A stretch of 64,000 nucleotides of DNA from an uncultured Ignavibacterium sp. (GCA_937942875.1 CALEBT010000013.1:1-64000); one strand, 5' to 3'; counted from the stretch's first letter, positions 41,813-52,091 are shown. Program-made: numbers and translations. Notes: generated from the sequence alone by a model not told the origin.

Positions 41813-41937
41813 CTTATTATCTAGTTGGATAAAATGGTTAGAAAGACTACTTCAATTTTAAAGATTTTTCTCTTTAAATCAATGTAACGAAAAAAATTAA
41901 TTTCAGAAAAAGAAAACCCCCAATTTCAAAAAAAATT

Positions 41938-43245
41938 TTATCTGATAAAAAGCAACTGAATAAGTATAAAAACCGGCAACAAGAATATCAGAGAAAATTT
42001 GAACATATAACTAAAGAAATCCGGCATTTTGATATTATTTTCTTCTGCAACTGCTTTCACCATAAAATTCGGTCCGTTTCCAATATAAGTCATTGAACCA
42101 AATAAAACTGAAGCTACAGATATTGCTACTAAAATATTCTCTGGAATTCCGGCAACTATCGCGCCGGTCTTTATTCCAAGTCCAACTGCCAATGAATGAA
42201 AAGTAACCGCTGTAGGCGTATTATCCAAAAAACTACTAAGTAAACCAGTATAATAATAAAATTGTGGAGGAGTGTTTACACCAAGAGTTTTTGCGTGAGA
42301 CTGCAAATACATTAAAGCCGGAATCATTGTAAAAAAAATACCTAAAAACAAATAAGCTACTTCCTGAATCGGATGCCAGGTAAAGTTATTTTGTTTCCTT
42401 AAATTATTTTCAGTGAATTTTAGCGAAAGTAAAGCCATTGAGAGGATGACTATTTCTCTGATGAATTTGAAATATTCATTGGATTTTACAAAAGGTAAAT
42501 AGAACTCATTCAAAAATTCGACTGATAAAACTACACCAATAAGAAAAATAAAATTTCTTTTTCCTTGAATTTTAATTGATTTAATATTTGTTTTATCTCT
42601 TTTAATTGCCTCAATAGGTTCTTTCTTATAATAATAAGAATCAATAATAAAATAGATAGTAAGTAAAATAGCATTTGTAAAAAACCATTCAACATCCAAA
42701 GTGAAGAACCATTCAAAAGGGGCACCGCGCAGATACATCATAAAAAGCGGAGGATCTCCAAGTGGCGTTAACAAACCACCACAATTTGCTACTACAGCAA
42801 TAAAAAAAAGAATGGTATGAACTTTAAAGGTTCTTTCTTTATTAGTCTGAATTACTGGTCTGATTAAAAGCATTGCTGCTCCGGTAGTTCCCATAAAAGA
42901 AGCCAGCACTGCTCCAATTCCCAGAAAAATTGTATTGATTGAAGGTCGGGCTTCAATATCCCCCGTTAATAAAATCCCACCTGTAATTGTAAAAAGCGCT
43001 CCCAATAAAATTATGAAAGGCACATAATCAAAAAGCATCGTGTGAATTATTTCGTGAGTAAAACCATTAATCAGAAGAAAAATTAAAACCGGAATACTCA
43101 ATACAATTGAGATTATAAGTTTATTGCTGTTCTTTTCCCAGAAATGATTCCACTTTAGTGGCAAAACAGCAATTGCCCCAAGCATTAATACAAATGGAAT
43201 AATTGAATAAATTGTTACGGTTGAATAATCTGCGTGTTGTTCCAT
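41938..43245 (-). CDS. NhaD-like sodium:proton antiporter / ArsB-NhaD superfamily transporter
   Basis: 12-TM-like protein; GTTGAAMLLIRPVIQTNKER, NCGGLLTPLGDPPLFMMYLRGAPFEW, LSSFLDNTPTAVTF. Confidence 0.85.
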   Translation of the reverse strand: MEQHADYSTVTIYSIIPFVLMLGAIAVLPLKWNHFWEKNSNKLIISIVLSIPVLIFLLINGFTHEIIHTMLFDYVPFIILLGALFTITGGILLTGDIEARPSINTIFLGIGAVLASFMGTTGAAMLLIRPVIQTNKERTFKVHTILFFIAVVANCGGLLTPLGDPPLFMMYLRGAPFEWFFTLDVEWFFTNAILLTIYFIIDSYYYKKEPIEAIKRDKTNIKSIKIQGKRNFIFLIGVVLSVEFLNEFYLPFVKSNEYFKFIREIVILSMALLSLKFTENNLRKQNNFTWHPIQEVAYLFLGIFFTMIPALMYLQSHAKTLGVNTPPQFYYYTGLLSSFLDNTPTAVTFHSLAVGLGIKTGAIVAGIPENILVAISVASVLFGSMTYIGNGPNFMVKAVAEENNIKMPDFFSYMFKFSLIFLLPVFILIQLLFIR

Positions 43246-43284
43246 AAAAATCCCGATTTAAATATTGCTTATTAAATGATATGA

Positions 43285-44217
43285 TTACATAACCAAAGCC
43301 ATAATAGCTTTCTGAACGTGAAGCCTGTTTTCTGCCTCATCAAAAATTACAGAGTTTGGAGAATCAGCAACTTCATCCACAACTTCTTCACCACGATGAG
43401 CTGGCAGACAGTGCATAAATAAGTAATCATCTTTTGCGTGTTTAACTAATTCCTGATTGACCTGAAATGCCTCAAATTTTTTCTTACGTTCAGCAGCTTC
43501 GCTTTCCTGTCCCATACTTGCCCAAACATCTGTGTAAACAATATCAGCATCTTTAACCGCCTGAACAGGGTCTTCAAGAATTTCAATTTTACTTCCCATA
43601 TAAGAAGCAAACTTCATAGCATTATCAACAATTTCTTTATTCGGTTTATAACCTGAAGGAGAAGCAATTGCAATATTCATCCCGACTTTTGAACAACCAT
43701 TCAACAGACTGTGAGCCATATTATTTCCATCACCAATGTATGCCAATTTCAATCCCTGAAGAATTCTTTTCTTTTCAAGAACTGTAAATAAATCTGTCAA
43801 AACCTGACAAGGGTGTAATAGATCTGTAAGTCCATTGATAACAGGAATATCAGCATACTTTGCTAATTCAACGACATCTGAGTGAGCGAATGTTCTGATC
43901 ATAATTCCATTTAAATATCGAGAAAGAACTTTTGCTGTGTCTGAAATACTTTCACTTGTTCCGAGTTGTAAATCATTCGGACCAAAATACATTCCTATTC
44001 CGCCAAGTTGATAAATTCCTGTTTCAAAAGAAACCCTTGTTCTTGTTGAACGTTTTGTGAAAATCATTCCCAGAGTTTTTCCTTCTAAAAGACGATGAGG
44101 TTCATTCGTATATAGTTTCTGTTTAAGGGATTTAGCAACATCAAATATTTCATAAATTTCTTCTATCGAAAGATCCGCTATGGATATTAAATCTTTGCCT
44201 TTCATATTAACTGCCAT
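43285..44217 (-). CDS. argF: Ornithine carbamoyltransferase
   Basis: KRSTRTRVSFE, HPCQVLTDLFT, HCLPAHRGEEV motifs. Confidence 0.93.
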   Translation of the reverse strand: MAVNMKGKDLISIADLSIEEIYEIFDVAKSLKQKLYTNEPHRLLEGKTLGMIFTKRSTRTRVSFETGIYQLGGIGMYFGPNDLQLGTSESISDTAKVLSRYLNGIMIRTFAHSDVVELAKYADIPVINGLTDLLHPCQVLTDLFTVLEKKRILQGLKLAYIGDGNNMAHSLLNGCSKVGMNIAIASPSGYKPNKEIVDNAMKFASYMGSKIEILEDPVQAVKDADIVYTDVWASMGQESEAAERKKKFEAFQVNQELVKHAKDDYLFMHCLPAHRGEEVVDEVADSPNSVIFDEAENRLHVQKAIMALVM

Positions 44218-44246
44218 AAATAACTCCTTATATTTTTAATAATTGT

Positions 44247-45191
44247 TTAGTCAGAAATAATTTTAGTCCCGCAATTAGGATCACCAAGCTGAGTAGCTTC
44301 AGTAATTACAGCTTCCTTTCCACCATTAGTTAAAAACCTGATTGCGGCAAGTACTTTCGGCCCCATACTTCCCGAGCCAAATTCGCCAGCGTCATAATAT
44401 TTTTTTGCATCGGAAATGGTAACAAGGTCAAGTTCTTTTTGATTTGGTTTGTGAAAATTCAAATAAACTTTTGGAACATCAGTAAGGATTATTAAATCTT
44501 CAGCATTTATTTCAGAAGCAAGTAATGAAGATGCTAAATCTTTATCAATAACAGCTTCTGTTCCCTGAAGATTTTTTTCTTCATCAAAAAAAACTGGGAC
44601 ACCACCACCACCGCAAGCTATAACAATATTTCCTTTCTGAACAAGTTGTTTTATTATTTTTTTATTAATTATATCTATTGGATCGGGCGAAGGGACTACT
44701 CTTCTCCAACCTCTTTTCCTCGCATCTTCTTTAAAAATAAAGTTATTACTTTTTGCCAATAAATCAGCTTCTTCTTTCAGATAAAAAGGACCGACTGGCT
44801 TGCTTGGGTTTTGAAAAGCAGGATCATTTTTATCAACAAGAACTTGTGTAACAACTGTAACTATATTTTTTCTGATTTTATTTTTGGACAGAATATTTTT
44901 CATCTGCCTTTCTATCATATAGCCGATTCCTCCTTGTGAATCAGCAACACATATATCTAAAGGCATTTTAGGAATTTTGTAGGTATTGTAACCAGCTTCA
45001 TTTCTTAACATAATATTGCCAACCTGAGGACCGTTTCCATGAGTGATTACAATTTCAAAACCTTTTTTGAGAAGATTTATAAGATTAATGCAGGTATCGT
45101 AAGTATTTTTTTCTTGTTGCTGTATTGTCCCTATTTCGTTGCCACGAAGTAACGCATTTCCGCCTAATGCTACAACTGCAATTTTGGTCAT
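44247..45191 (-). CDS. arcC: Carbamate kinase
   Basis: VVALGGNALL, ITHGNGPQVGN, IACGGGGVPVF, FGSGSMGPKVLAAI. Confidence 0.96.
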   Translation of the reverse strand: MTKIAVVALGGNALLRGNEIGTIQQQEKNTYDTCINLINLLKKGFEIVITHGNGPQVGNIMLRNEAGYNTYKIPKMPLDICVADSQGGIGYMIERQMKNILSKNKIRKNIVTVVTQVLVDKNDPAFQNPSKPVGPFYLKEEADLLAKSNNFIFKEDARKRGWRRVVPSPDPIDIINKKIIKQLVQKGNIVIACGGGGVPVFFDEEKNLQGTEAVIDKDLASSLLASEINAEDLIILTDVPKVYLNFHKPNQKELDLVTISDAKKYYDAGEFGSGSMGPKVLAAIRFLTNGGKEAVITEATQLGDPNCGTKIISD

Positions 45192-45285
45192 AAATTTCCT
45201 TATTATTCATTGGCATTCTTTACAAGTTTTTTTAAAATTACAGCGTAAACTTAAACAAGCTTTTACTGAAATAAAATTTTGATTT

Positions 45286-45885
45286 ATGGACTTCAATACT
45301 TTGGAGATTGATTCAACTCTTCAACCTGATAATATGATTAAATTATATGCATCAGGTGCCTTCCCAATGGATGATGGGTATGGAAATATCAACTGGTATC
45401 TCCCCTCGAAAAGAGCAATTATTCCTTTAGATCATTATAATATTCCCCGCTCGGTAAAAAAGATTATTAACCAAAATGAATTTGAAATAAGATTTGATTT
45501 TGATTACTTGAGTGTTATAAAAGGATGTGCAAACAGAGAATCCACCTGGATTTCTGATAAATTAATAATTGCATATAAAAGACTTCATAAAAGAGGATTT
45601 GTTCACTCTGTAGAGACTTATCAGAATGATAAACTTGTTGGAGGATTATATGGTATTGCTTTTCGTGGTGCTTTCTTCGGAGAATCAATGTTTTCCAAAA
45701 TTTCCGGAGCCTCAAAAATTGCTCTTGCAAGTTTGATCCTCCATTTGAAGGAAAGAAATTTTGTTTTGTTAGATGTTCAGTATTTAACTGATCATCTTAA
45801 AATGTTTGGAGCTAAGGAAATTGAATGGGATGAATATTACAACCTTTTAATAAAATCATACAATACAAATACAACTTTTTTATAA
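45286..45885 (+). CDS. aat: Leucyl/phenylalanyl-tRNA--protein transferase
   Basis: YASGAFPMDD..INWYLPSKRAIIPLDHYNIPRS; GLYGIAFRGAFFGESMFSKISGASKIALASL; LLDVQYLTDHLKMFGAKEI. Confidence 0.92.
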   Translation: MDFNTLEIDSTLQPDNMIKLYASGAFPMDDGYGNINWYLPSKRAIIPLDHYNIPRSVKKIINQNEFEIRFDFDYLSVIKGCANRESTWISDKLIIAYKRLHKRGFVHSVETYQNDKLVGGLYGIAFRGAFFGESMFSKISGASKIALASLILHLKERNFVLLDVQYLTDHLKMFGAKEIEWDEYYNLLIKSYNTNTTFL

Positions 45886-45891
45886 ATATCA

Positions 45892-48102
45892 ATGCCTGAC
45901 TCCAAATCGAACATATTAAATAGTTCTGTAAAATATATTAAGTCAGTTGGGCCAAGGCGAGCAGCTGCTTTTGAAAAAGCCGGAATAATCACAATTAAAG
46001 ATTTACTATTTTACTTTCCTACTCGTCATCTTGATAGGACTACAGTTCTTACAGTTGCACAGGCATATCAATATGCTTTGAACGGATTTGATGGTGAAGT
46101 TACAATTATTGGCAAAGTTATTAATAAGGAAATAATTCGAACAAGAAAAAGAGAAATTCTGAAAGTTTTTTTTAAGGATAAGACTGGATTTTTTGAGTGC
46201 GTCTGGTTTTCAGGTGTGAAATATTTTTATCAGGTTTTCAATGAGAATGACTTTTTTGCAATTAGTAATAAACCGGAAATAGACAAATATGATCACTTTC
46301 AGTTTATCCATCCGGATTATGACAAAATAACTGAAGAAGAATCTCAAAGTTTTCTTAACACAGGCAAGATTATTCCATTTTACAAGATTCCCAAAGAGCT
46401 TAAGCTAACAAATCTTGGTGATTTGGGAATAAGAAGAATAATTCATAATGCTATTGAAAAATATTTCGATAAAATTGAAGAAACTTTGCCTGAATATATT
46501 TTGCAAAAACATTCATTGCTTTCACTGCCCGAAACAATTCTGAACTTTCATTTTCCTGAGAACAGCGAGAAACTTTTTCAGGCAAAAAGGAGGATGAAGT
46601 TTGAAGAAATATTTTTTCTGGAATTATTAGTAGCACTTAAAAAAAATAAAATCCAGAGGAACAAAAAAAAACACAGATACATTATAAAATCAGACCTGAT
46701 AAAAAAGTTTTTGTCAATTCTTCCCTATGATTTAACTCAATCACAATTAAAAGTTCTTTCAGAAATAAAAAAAGATTTGCTATCTGACTTTCCGATGAAC
46801 AGATTGTTACAAGGTGATGTTGGATGTGGAAAAACAATTGTTGCACTGATTTCTATGCTGATTGCAATTGAAAGTGGTTATCAAACTGCACTAATGGTTC
46901 CAACTGAAATTTTAGCTGACCAACATTTCAAAAATATTTCTTCTCTTATTGAAAAGCTTAATAAAAATAATCCTGAGAAAAATATTAAAGTAGATCTTCT
47001 GCTCGGAGGTCAGAATAAATCATTACGAAGTAAAATTCTAAAATCAATTGAGGAAAAACAAACAGATATAATTATAGGAACCCACGCATTGATTGAAGAA
47101 AATGTCAGTTTCAAAAACTTATCCTTTGTTGTAATTGATGAACAACACAGGTTTGGTGTTCGGCAAAGAGCTGATTTAATTTCAAAAGGTTTCAACACAG
47201 ATGTTTTAGTGATGAGTGCAACTCCGATTCCAAGAACTCTTACAATGACTTTATATGGTGACTTGGACGTTTCAGTTATAGATGAAATGCCAAAAAACAG
47301 AAAGAAAATTATAACCGTTTTAAGAGGCGAAAAAAAACTGCCTGAGATTTATAATTTTATAAGAGATAAAGCTAAAGAAAACTACCAAACTTTTATTGTA
47401 TATCCGCTTGTTGACGAATCAGATAAACTTGATTTGAAAGCAGCAACAAAATATTATGATCAGTTACGCTCAACGTTTTTGACTAATTTATCTGTTGGAT
47501 TAATTCACGGCAGAATGTCCTGGCAGGAAAAAGAAGAAATGATGATAAAGTTTCTTAAAAAAGAATTCGATGTTTTAGTTGCAACAACAGTAATTGAAGT
47601 TGGAATAGATATTCCAGATGCAAATATCATTTTAATTAATGATGCTCATCGTTTCGGACTATCACAACTTCACCAACTCCGTGGAAGAGTAGGAAGAGGT
47701 GATAAACAAGCTTATTGTATTTTGGTTACTAATGATAAATTAGCTGCATCACAGAATCTAAATAAACTGAACCTTGAGTATTTATCTCAAATGCAAATGG
47801 AAAATTATAAAGCTTCAGTTCGGCTTCAATCAATGGTTGATCACAGCGACGGATTTAAGATTGCAGAAATTGATATGAAGCTACGTGGACCCGGAGACAT
47901 TTTTGGAATAAAACAAAGTGGTTTCCCTGACTTAAAATTTATTAATCTAATTGAAGACGAAAAATTAATTTATGAAGCAAAACTTTCTGCATTTGAAATC
48001 ATCAATGATGATTCAAATCTGAATGAAGAAAAAAATTTTTTACTGAAGAAAAAAATTATCAGTGACTTCAAAGACAATTTTATTTTTTCAAAAATCGGTT
48101 AA
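45892..48102 (+). CDS. recG: ATP-dependent DNA helicase RecG
   Basis: RLLQGDVGCGKTIVA, VVIDEQHRFGVRQR, VMSATPIPRTLTMTLYGDLDVSVIDE, QLHQLRGRVGRG. Confidence 0.97.
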   Translation: MPDSKSNILNSSVKYIKSVGPRRAAAFEKAGIITIKDLLFYFPTRHLDRTTVLTVAQAYQYALNGFDGEVTIIGKVINKEIIRTRKREILKVFFKDKTGFFECVWFSGVKYFYQVFNENDFFAISNKPEIDKYDHFQFIHPDYDKITEEESQSFLNTGKIIPFYKIPKELKLTNLGDLGIRRIIHNAIEKYFDKIEETLPEYILQKHSLLSLPETILNFHFPENSEKLFQAKRRMKFEEIFFLELLVALKKNKIQRNKKKHRYIIKSDLIKKFLSILPYDLTQSQLKVLSEIKKDLLSDFPMNRLLQGDVGCGKTIVALISMLIAIESGYQTALMVPTEILADQHFKNISSLIEKLNKNNPEKNIKVDLLLGGQNKSLRSKILKSIEEKQTDIIIGTHALIEENVSFKNLSFVVIDEQHRFGVRQRADLISKGFNTDVLVMSATPIPRTLTMTLYGDLDVSVIDEMPKNRKKIITVLRGEKKLPEIYNFIRDKAKENYQTFIVYPLVDESDKLDLKAATKYYDQLRSTFLTNLSVGLIHGRMSWQEKEEMMIKFLKKEFDVLVATTVIEVGIDIPDANIILINDAHRFGLSQLHQLRGRVGRGDKQAYCILVTNDKLAASQNLNKLNLEYLSQMQMENYKASVRLQSMVDHSDGFKIAEIDMKLRGPGDIFGIKQSGFPDLKFINLIEDEKLIYEAKLSAFEIINDDSNLNEEKNFLLKKKIISDFKDNFIFSKIG

Positions 48103-48256
48103 TAAAAACATAAAATCTTATTAATGCGTTTTAACCCCTTCAATCAATGTTACAATCAATGTCCAATATTTAATTAAAATATTTCTTTTCAATTCTTTCA
48201 TTTCTGACATTAAAGAAATTTTATCTCAAACATTTTTCATTCGTTCTTAAAACTTC

Positions 48257-48284
48257 TTGACAAGATTTTTATAAACATTATATT
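48257..48284 (+). promoter_or_regulatory. Candidate sigma70-type promoter of the ATP-grasp/KamA operon
   Basis: TTGACA 48257-48262, 16-bp spacer, TATATT 48279-48284. Confidence 0.6.
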
Positions 48285-48342
48285 TGCTCTCGAAAATAAA
48301 AATTTAGGAGAAGTTATTTTATCAACACACTTTAGTAAGAGA

Positions 48343-49398
48343 TTGAGTGTTGCATTAACATTCAATGTAAAACCAGAAAGTGAAACTTTCTCCGAATCAG
48401 TGTCCTCAAATTTTCAACAATCATCTCAAAATGAATCTTCAAAAATCGATCAGTTTGCTGAATGGGACACATGGGAAACCATAAATGCCGTCAAAGATGC
48501 TCTTTCAATTTATCACGATGTAACTTTAATTGAAGCAGACCAGAATGCTTTCGAAAAATTTAAATCAGTTCGTCCTGATATTGTCTTTAATATCGCTGAA
48601 GGATTAAAAGGAGTAAATCGTGAAGCACAAATCCCTGCTATGTTGGAAATGCTTGATATTCCATACACAGGAAGTGACGCTTTAACGCTGGGAATTTGTC
48701 TTGATAAATCGAGAACAAAAGAAATTTTAAGTTACTATAATATTCCTAACTCAAAATTTTTTATTTATGATAATCCTTCTCAACTGAATGGAAACACATT
48801 CAATTTTCCTCTCTTTGTAAAACCCATAAGTGAGGGATCATCAAAAGGAATTTTCTCCTCTTCAGTTACAAATAATCTCGATGAGTTGCAAAAAGAAATC
48901 GAAAGAATAAACAATTTGTATAATCAACCAGCACTCGTTGAAGAATTTTTACCGGGAAGAGAATTTACAGTTGCCATATTGGGCAATGGTGTCGAAACAA
49001 AAGTTCTTCCAATTATTGAAGTAAGATTCGACAAATATCCCAAAGGCGTTCTTCCAATTTATTCTTTTGAGACAAAATGGATTTTAGATACCAAAGAGAG
49101 TGATTTCGATGTTTTTGATTGTCCAGCTATAATCGAAAAAGAATTAGAAAATAAAATTATTGATTACTGTCTCAAAACTTACAAAGTATTAAGATGTCAA
49201 GACTGGAGCAGAATTGATGTTCGCCTTGATAAAAATGGTCAACCAAATATTATTGAGATAAATCCATTACCTGGAATTATGCCTGATCCAAGAGAGAATT
49301 CCAGTTTTCCGAAAGCGGCAAGAGCTGCTGGTATATCTTACGAAGAAATGATAAACACAGTTTTATTCTCTGCTTGTAAAAGATATAATTTATTATGA
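48343..49398 (+). CDS. D-alanine--D-alanine ligase-like ATP-grasp enzyme (paralog 1)
   Basis: FPLFVKPISEGSSKGI, LVEEFLPGREFTVAILGN, CQDWSRIDVRLDKNGQPNIIEINPLPGIMPDP. Track start is TTG; a possible ATT start at 48316 has a better SD. Confidence 0.88.
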   Translation: MSVALTFNVKPESETFSESVSSNFQQSSQNESSKIDQFAEWDTWETINAVKDALSIYHDVTLIEADQNAFEKFKSVRPDIVFNIAEGLKGVNREAQIPAMLEMLDIPYTGSDALTLGICLDKSRTKEILSYYNIPNSKFFIYDNPSQLNGNTFNFPLFVKPISEGSSKGIFSSSVTNNLDELQKEIERINNLYNQPALVEEFLPGREFTVAILGNGVETKVLPIIEVRFDKYPKGVLPIYSFETKWILDTKESDFDVFDCPAIIEKELENKIIDYCLKTYKVLRCQDWSRIDVRLDKNGQPNIIEINPLPGIMPDPRENSSFPKAARAAGISYEEMINTVLFSACKRYNLL

Positions 49399-50456
49399 AG
49401 AAGAATGCTAAAATATTAATCTGTTACAATGCACCTGTAAGTGTTTATTCCATTTACAATGGTAAACCTGATTCAGAAAAATCATCTGCTGTTGATTTAT
49501 CTGAATACTCTTTTGCTGATCAAATAAATAATATCAAAGAAATCTTATCTGAGGAATTTTCTTTTGTTGAATCCTTTGCAGTAGACAGAAATATCAAAAA
49601 TTTTATCAACAAGCTGAAAGAATTTAACCCTGATGCGATTGTTAATTTCATTGAATCTGTAGAAGGCATTACTAACTATGAATATTGTGTTGCTGGTTTG
49701 TTTGAACTAATGGATATACAGTTTACAGGAAATACTTCCATAACGCTCGGCAACTGCCTTAATAAAGAGAGAACTAAAATTATTCTTTCGTCTTATGGAA
49801 TTTTAACTCCGAGATTTCAAATTTTAGAAATAGATCAAAAGGTCACCCCTAAAAGCATAAAACTTAATTTTCCTTTAATTATGAAATTAGATGAAGAAGA
49901 TGCAAGCATTGGAATATCTGAGTTTTCTGTAGTTAAGAGCTTTAATGAATTAAAAAAGCATTATAGGTTTTTATCAGAGACTTATAATAAAAAAATACTT
50001 TTGGAAGAATATATTGAAGGAAGAGAAATAAATGTTGCAATATTGAACGGCAATGTTCTTCCTCCATCAGAGATAGATTTCACGGGACTTCCTGAAGAAC
50101 TTCCCAAAATTGTTACCTACGAAGGGAAATGGATTGAGGGAAGTGAATATTATAATTTTACAAAACCAGTTTGTCCTGCTAAGCTGAGTAAAAAAATGAA
50201 ATCGAGAATAGAAAAGATAGCTTTATATGCATACACAGTAATGAATTGCAGAGATTATGCACGCGTAGATATCAGGTTATCAAAGGAAAATATTCCTTAT
50301 GTAATTGAAGTTAATCCAAATCCCGACATTTCTCCTGATTCCGGATTTGTAAGGGCAGCGAGTGCTGCGGGAATTGGTTATGATGAACTCTTAAAAACAA
50401 TTACAAGTTTTGCTTTAGAAAGAAAGAAAAATGATTCGCTCATTCAAGCCATCTGA
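49395..50456 (+). CDS. D-alanine--D-alanine ligase-like ATP-grasp enzyme (paralog 2)
   Basis: ATGA overlap with the previous gene; FPLIMKLDEEDASIGI, LLEEYIEGREINVAILNGN, CRDYARVDIRLSKENIPYVIEVNPNPDISPDSG. Confidence 0.88.
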   Translation: MKKNAKILICYNAPVSVYSIYNGKPDSEKSSAVDLSEYSFADQINNIKEILSEEFSFVESFAVDRNIKNFINKLKEFNPDAIVNFIESVEGITNYEYCVAGLFELMDIQFTGNTSITLGNCLNKERTKIILSSYGILTPRFQILEIDQKVTPKSIKLNFPLIMKLDEEDASIGISEFSVVKSFNELKKHYRFLSETYNKKILLEEYIEGREINVAILNGNVLPPSEIDFTGLPEELPKIVTYEGKWIEGSEYYNFTKPVCPAKLSKKMKSRIEKIALYAYTVMNCRDYARVDIRLSKENIPYVIEVNPNPDISPDSGFVRAASAAGIGYDELLKTITSFALERKKNDSLIQAI

Positions 50457-50913
50457 TGTTAGCAGCATTGAACTGTTATTAAAAAGAATCCCGAACTTTA
50501 ATAATGAAGAAATTAAAGTTGCAATGGAACTGGTAAATATTGTTGCAAATGATCCAGAACAAACTGATTATAATATTTTTGTTTATGAAGAAGATGAGAA
50601 AATACTTGGCTATCACTGTATTGGAAAAAGACCATTAACAGATGCAGTTTATGATTTATACTGGATAGTTTCTGATCCTCAAAAATCAGGTGCTGGCATT
50701 GGAAGAAAATTATTAGAACATGCAGAAAATTTTGTCTTAGAAAAAAATGGCAGATGGATAATAGCGGAGACATCATCTAAAACAGAATATCTTTCAACAC
50801 AGAATTTTTATTTCAGAAATAACTACACAATACTTGGAGAGATAAAAGATTTTTATTCAGTTGGAGACAACCTTCTGATTTTCGGAAAGTTTTTCAATCA
50901 AAAGCAAAACTGA
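50431..50913 (+). CDS. GNAT family N-acetyltransferase
   Basis: MIRSFKPSDVSSIELLLKR...YDLYWIVSDPQKSGAGIGRKLLEHAENFVLEKNGRWIIAETSS; overlaps the previous gene by 26 nt. Confidence 0.9.
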   Translation: MIRSFKPSDVSSIELLLKRIPNFNNEEIKVAMELVNIVANDPEQTDYNIFVYEEDEKILGYHCIGKRPLTDAVYDLYWIVSDPQKSGAGIGRKLLEHAENFVLEKNGRWIIAETSSKTEYLSTQNFYFRNNYTILGEIKDFYSVGDNLLIFGKFFNQKQN

Positions 50914-50920
50914 GGATAAA

Positions 50921-52078
50921 ATGGAACTATGGCAACAGATGATACGAGACAGCGTCCACACAGTGGATCAGCTTGTAGAAAAATTTGGTCTTGAAAGACA
51001 AGTTGCTCAAGATCTTGATGAATTCTTTCAAGCTCGTATCAATCCTTATTACTTAAGTCTAATCCGATACCCCGGGGATCCTATTTGGCTTCAATGCGTT
51101 CCTGATAAAAAAGAATTAGAAGATTTTGATGCTGAAGAAGATCCTTTGTTAGAGGATGCAATGAGTCCTGTACCTAATATCACTCATCGTTATCCTGACA
51201 GAGCGTTGTTTCTTGTAACAAGTCAATGTGGTTTATATTGTAGATTCTGCACAAGAAAACGAAAAGTCGGCAATTATGAAAAAATCTCGATGCGTGGATT
51301 AGAAAGTGCATTCAAATATTTAGAAGAGCATACCGAAATCAGAGATGTTATTTTATCAGGCGGCGATCCGTTAATGTTAACAGATGCTATGCTTGAAAAA
51401 ATTTTACAAAGATTACGGCAGATTCCTCATATTGAAATAATTCGTCTGGGGACAAAAATGCCCTGTGTTCTTCCACATAGAATAACTGCAAAGCTCTGTA
51501 ATATGTTAAAAAAATATCATCCAATTTATTGCAATACGCACTTTAATCATCCTTGGGAAATTACTCCTGAAAGTTCTAAAGCTTGTGAAATGCTTGCTGA
51601 TGCAGGTATTCCGGTTGGGAATCAGATGGTGGTGATGAAAGGTGTTAATGATGATCCAGAGGTGGTAAAAGAATTAGTGCAAAAGTTATTGAAAATCCGT
51701 GTGCGACCTTATTATATGTATATGGCCGATGAAACAAAAGGAGCAAATCACTTCAGAACATCTGTTGAAACCGGATTAAAAATAATTGAAGCATTGAGAG
51801 GCTATACATCAGGATTAGCTGTTCCGCATTTCGTTATCGATGCACCCGGAGGCGGTGGGAAAATTCCAATTCTTCCCAGTTATGTTCTTTACCACGATGA
51901 AGAAAAAATTATTATGCGAAACTATCAGCATAAATTATTTACGTATAAAAATTATGCAGATAGGAATAATATAAATGGATATGGCCCGGATTCAAGAAAA
52001 AATATTAAAAACAACAAGAGTAAGAAATCAGTTAATCTTAAAGAAAAATCTCCGATAGAAATATTGCAGGAATTATAA
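50921..52078 (+). CDS. KamA-family radical SAM aminomutase (lysine 2,3-aminomutase-like)
   Basis: TSQCGLYCRFCTRKRKVG (CxxxCxxC), DVILSGGDPLML, GGGGKIPILPSYV; 385 aa. Confidence 0.93.
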   Translation: MELWQQMIRDSVHTVDQLVEKFGLERQVAQDLDEFFQARINPYYLSLIRYPGDPIWLQCVPDKKELEDFDAEEDPLLEDAMSPVPNITHRYPDRALFLVTSQCGLYCRFCTRKRKVGNYEKISMRGLESAFKYLEEHTEIRDVILSGGDPLMLTDAMLEKILQRLRQIPHIEIIRLGTKMPCVLPHRITAKLCNMLKKYHPIYCNTHFNHPWEITPESSKACEMLADAGIPVGNQMVVMKGVNDDPEVVKELVQKLLKIRVRPYYMYMADETKGANHFRTSVETGLKIIEALRGYTSGLAVPHFVIDAPGGGGKIPILPSYVLYHDEEKIIMRNYQHKLFTYKNYADRNNINGYGPDSRKNIKNNKSKKSVNLKEKSPIEILQEL

Positions 52079-52091
52079 TACTTTAAAGAAA

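Noticed and set aside
50921-52078. KamA homolog as an EF-P beta-lysylation (EpmB) system
   Set aside because: No EpmA or EF-P gene nearby and the protein is longer than expected; phylogeny needed but neighbourhood does not support it.
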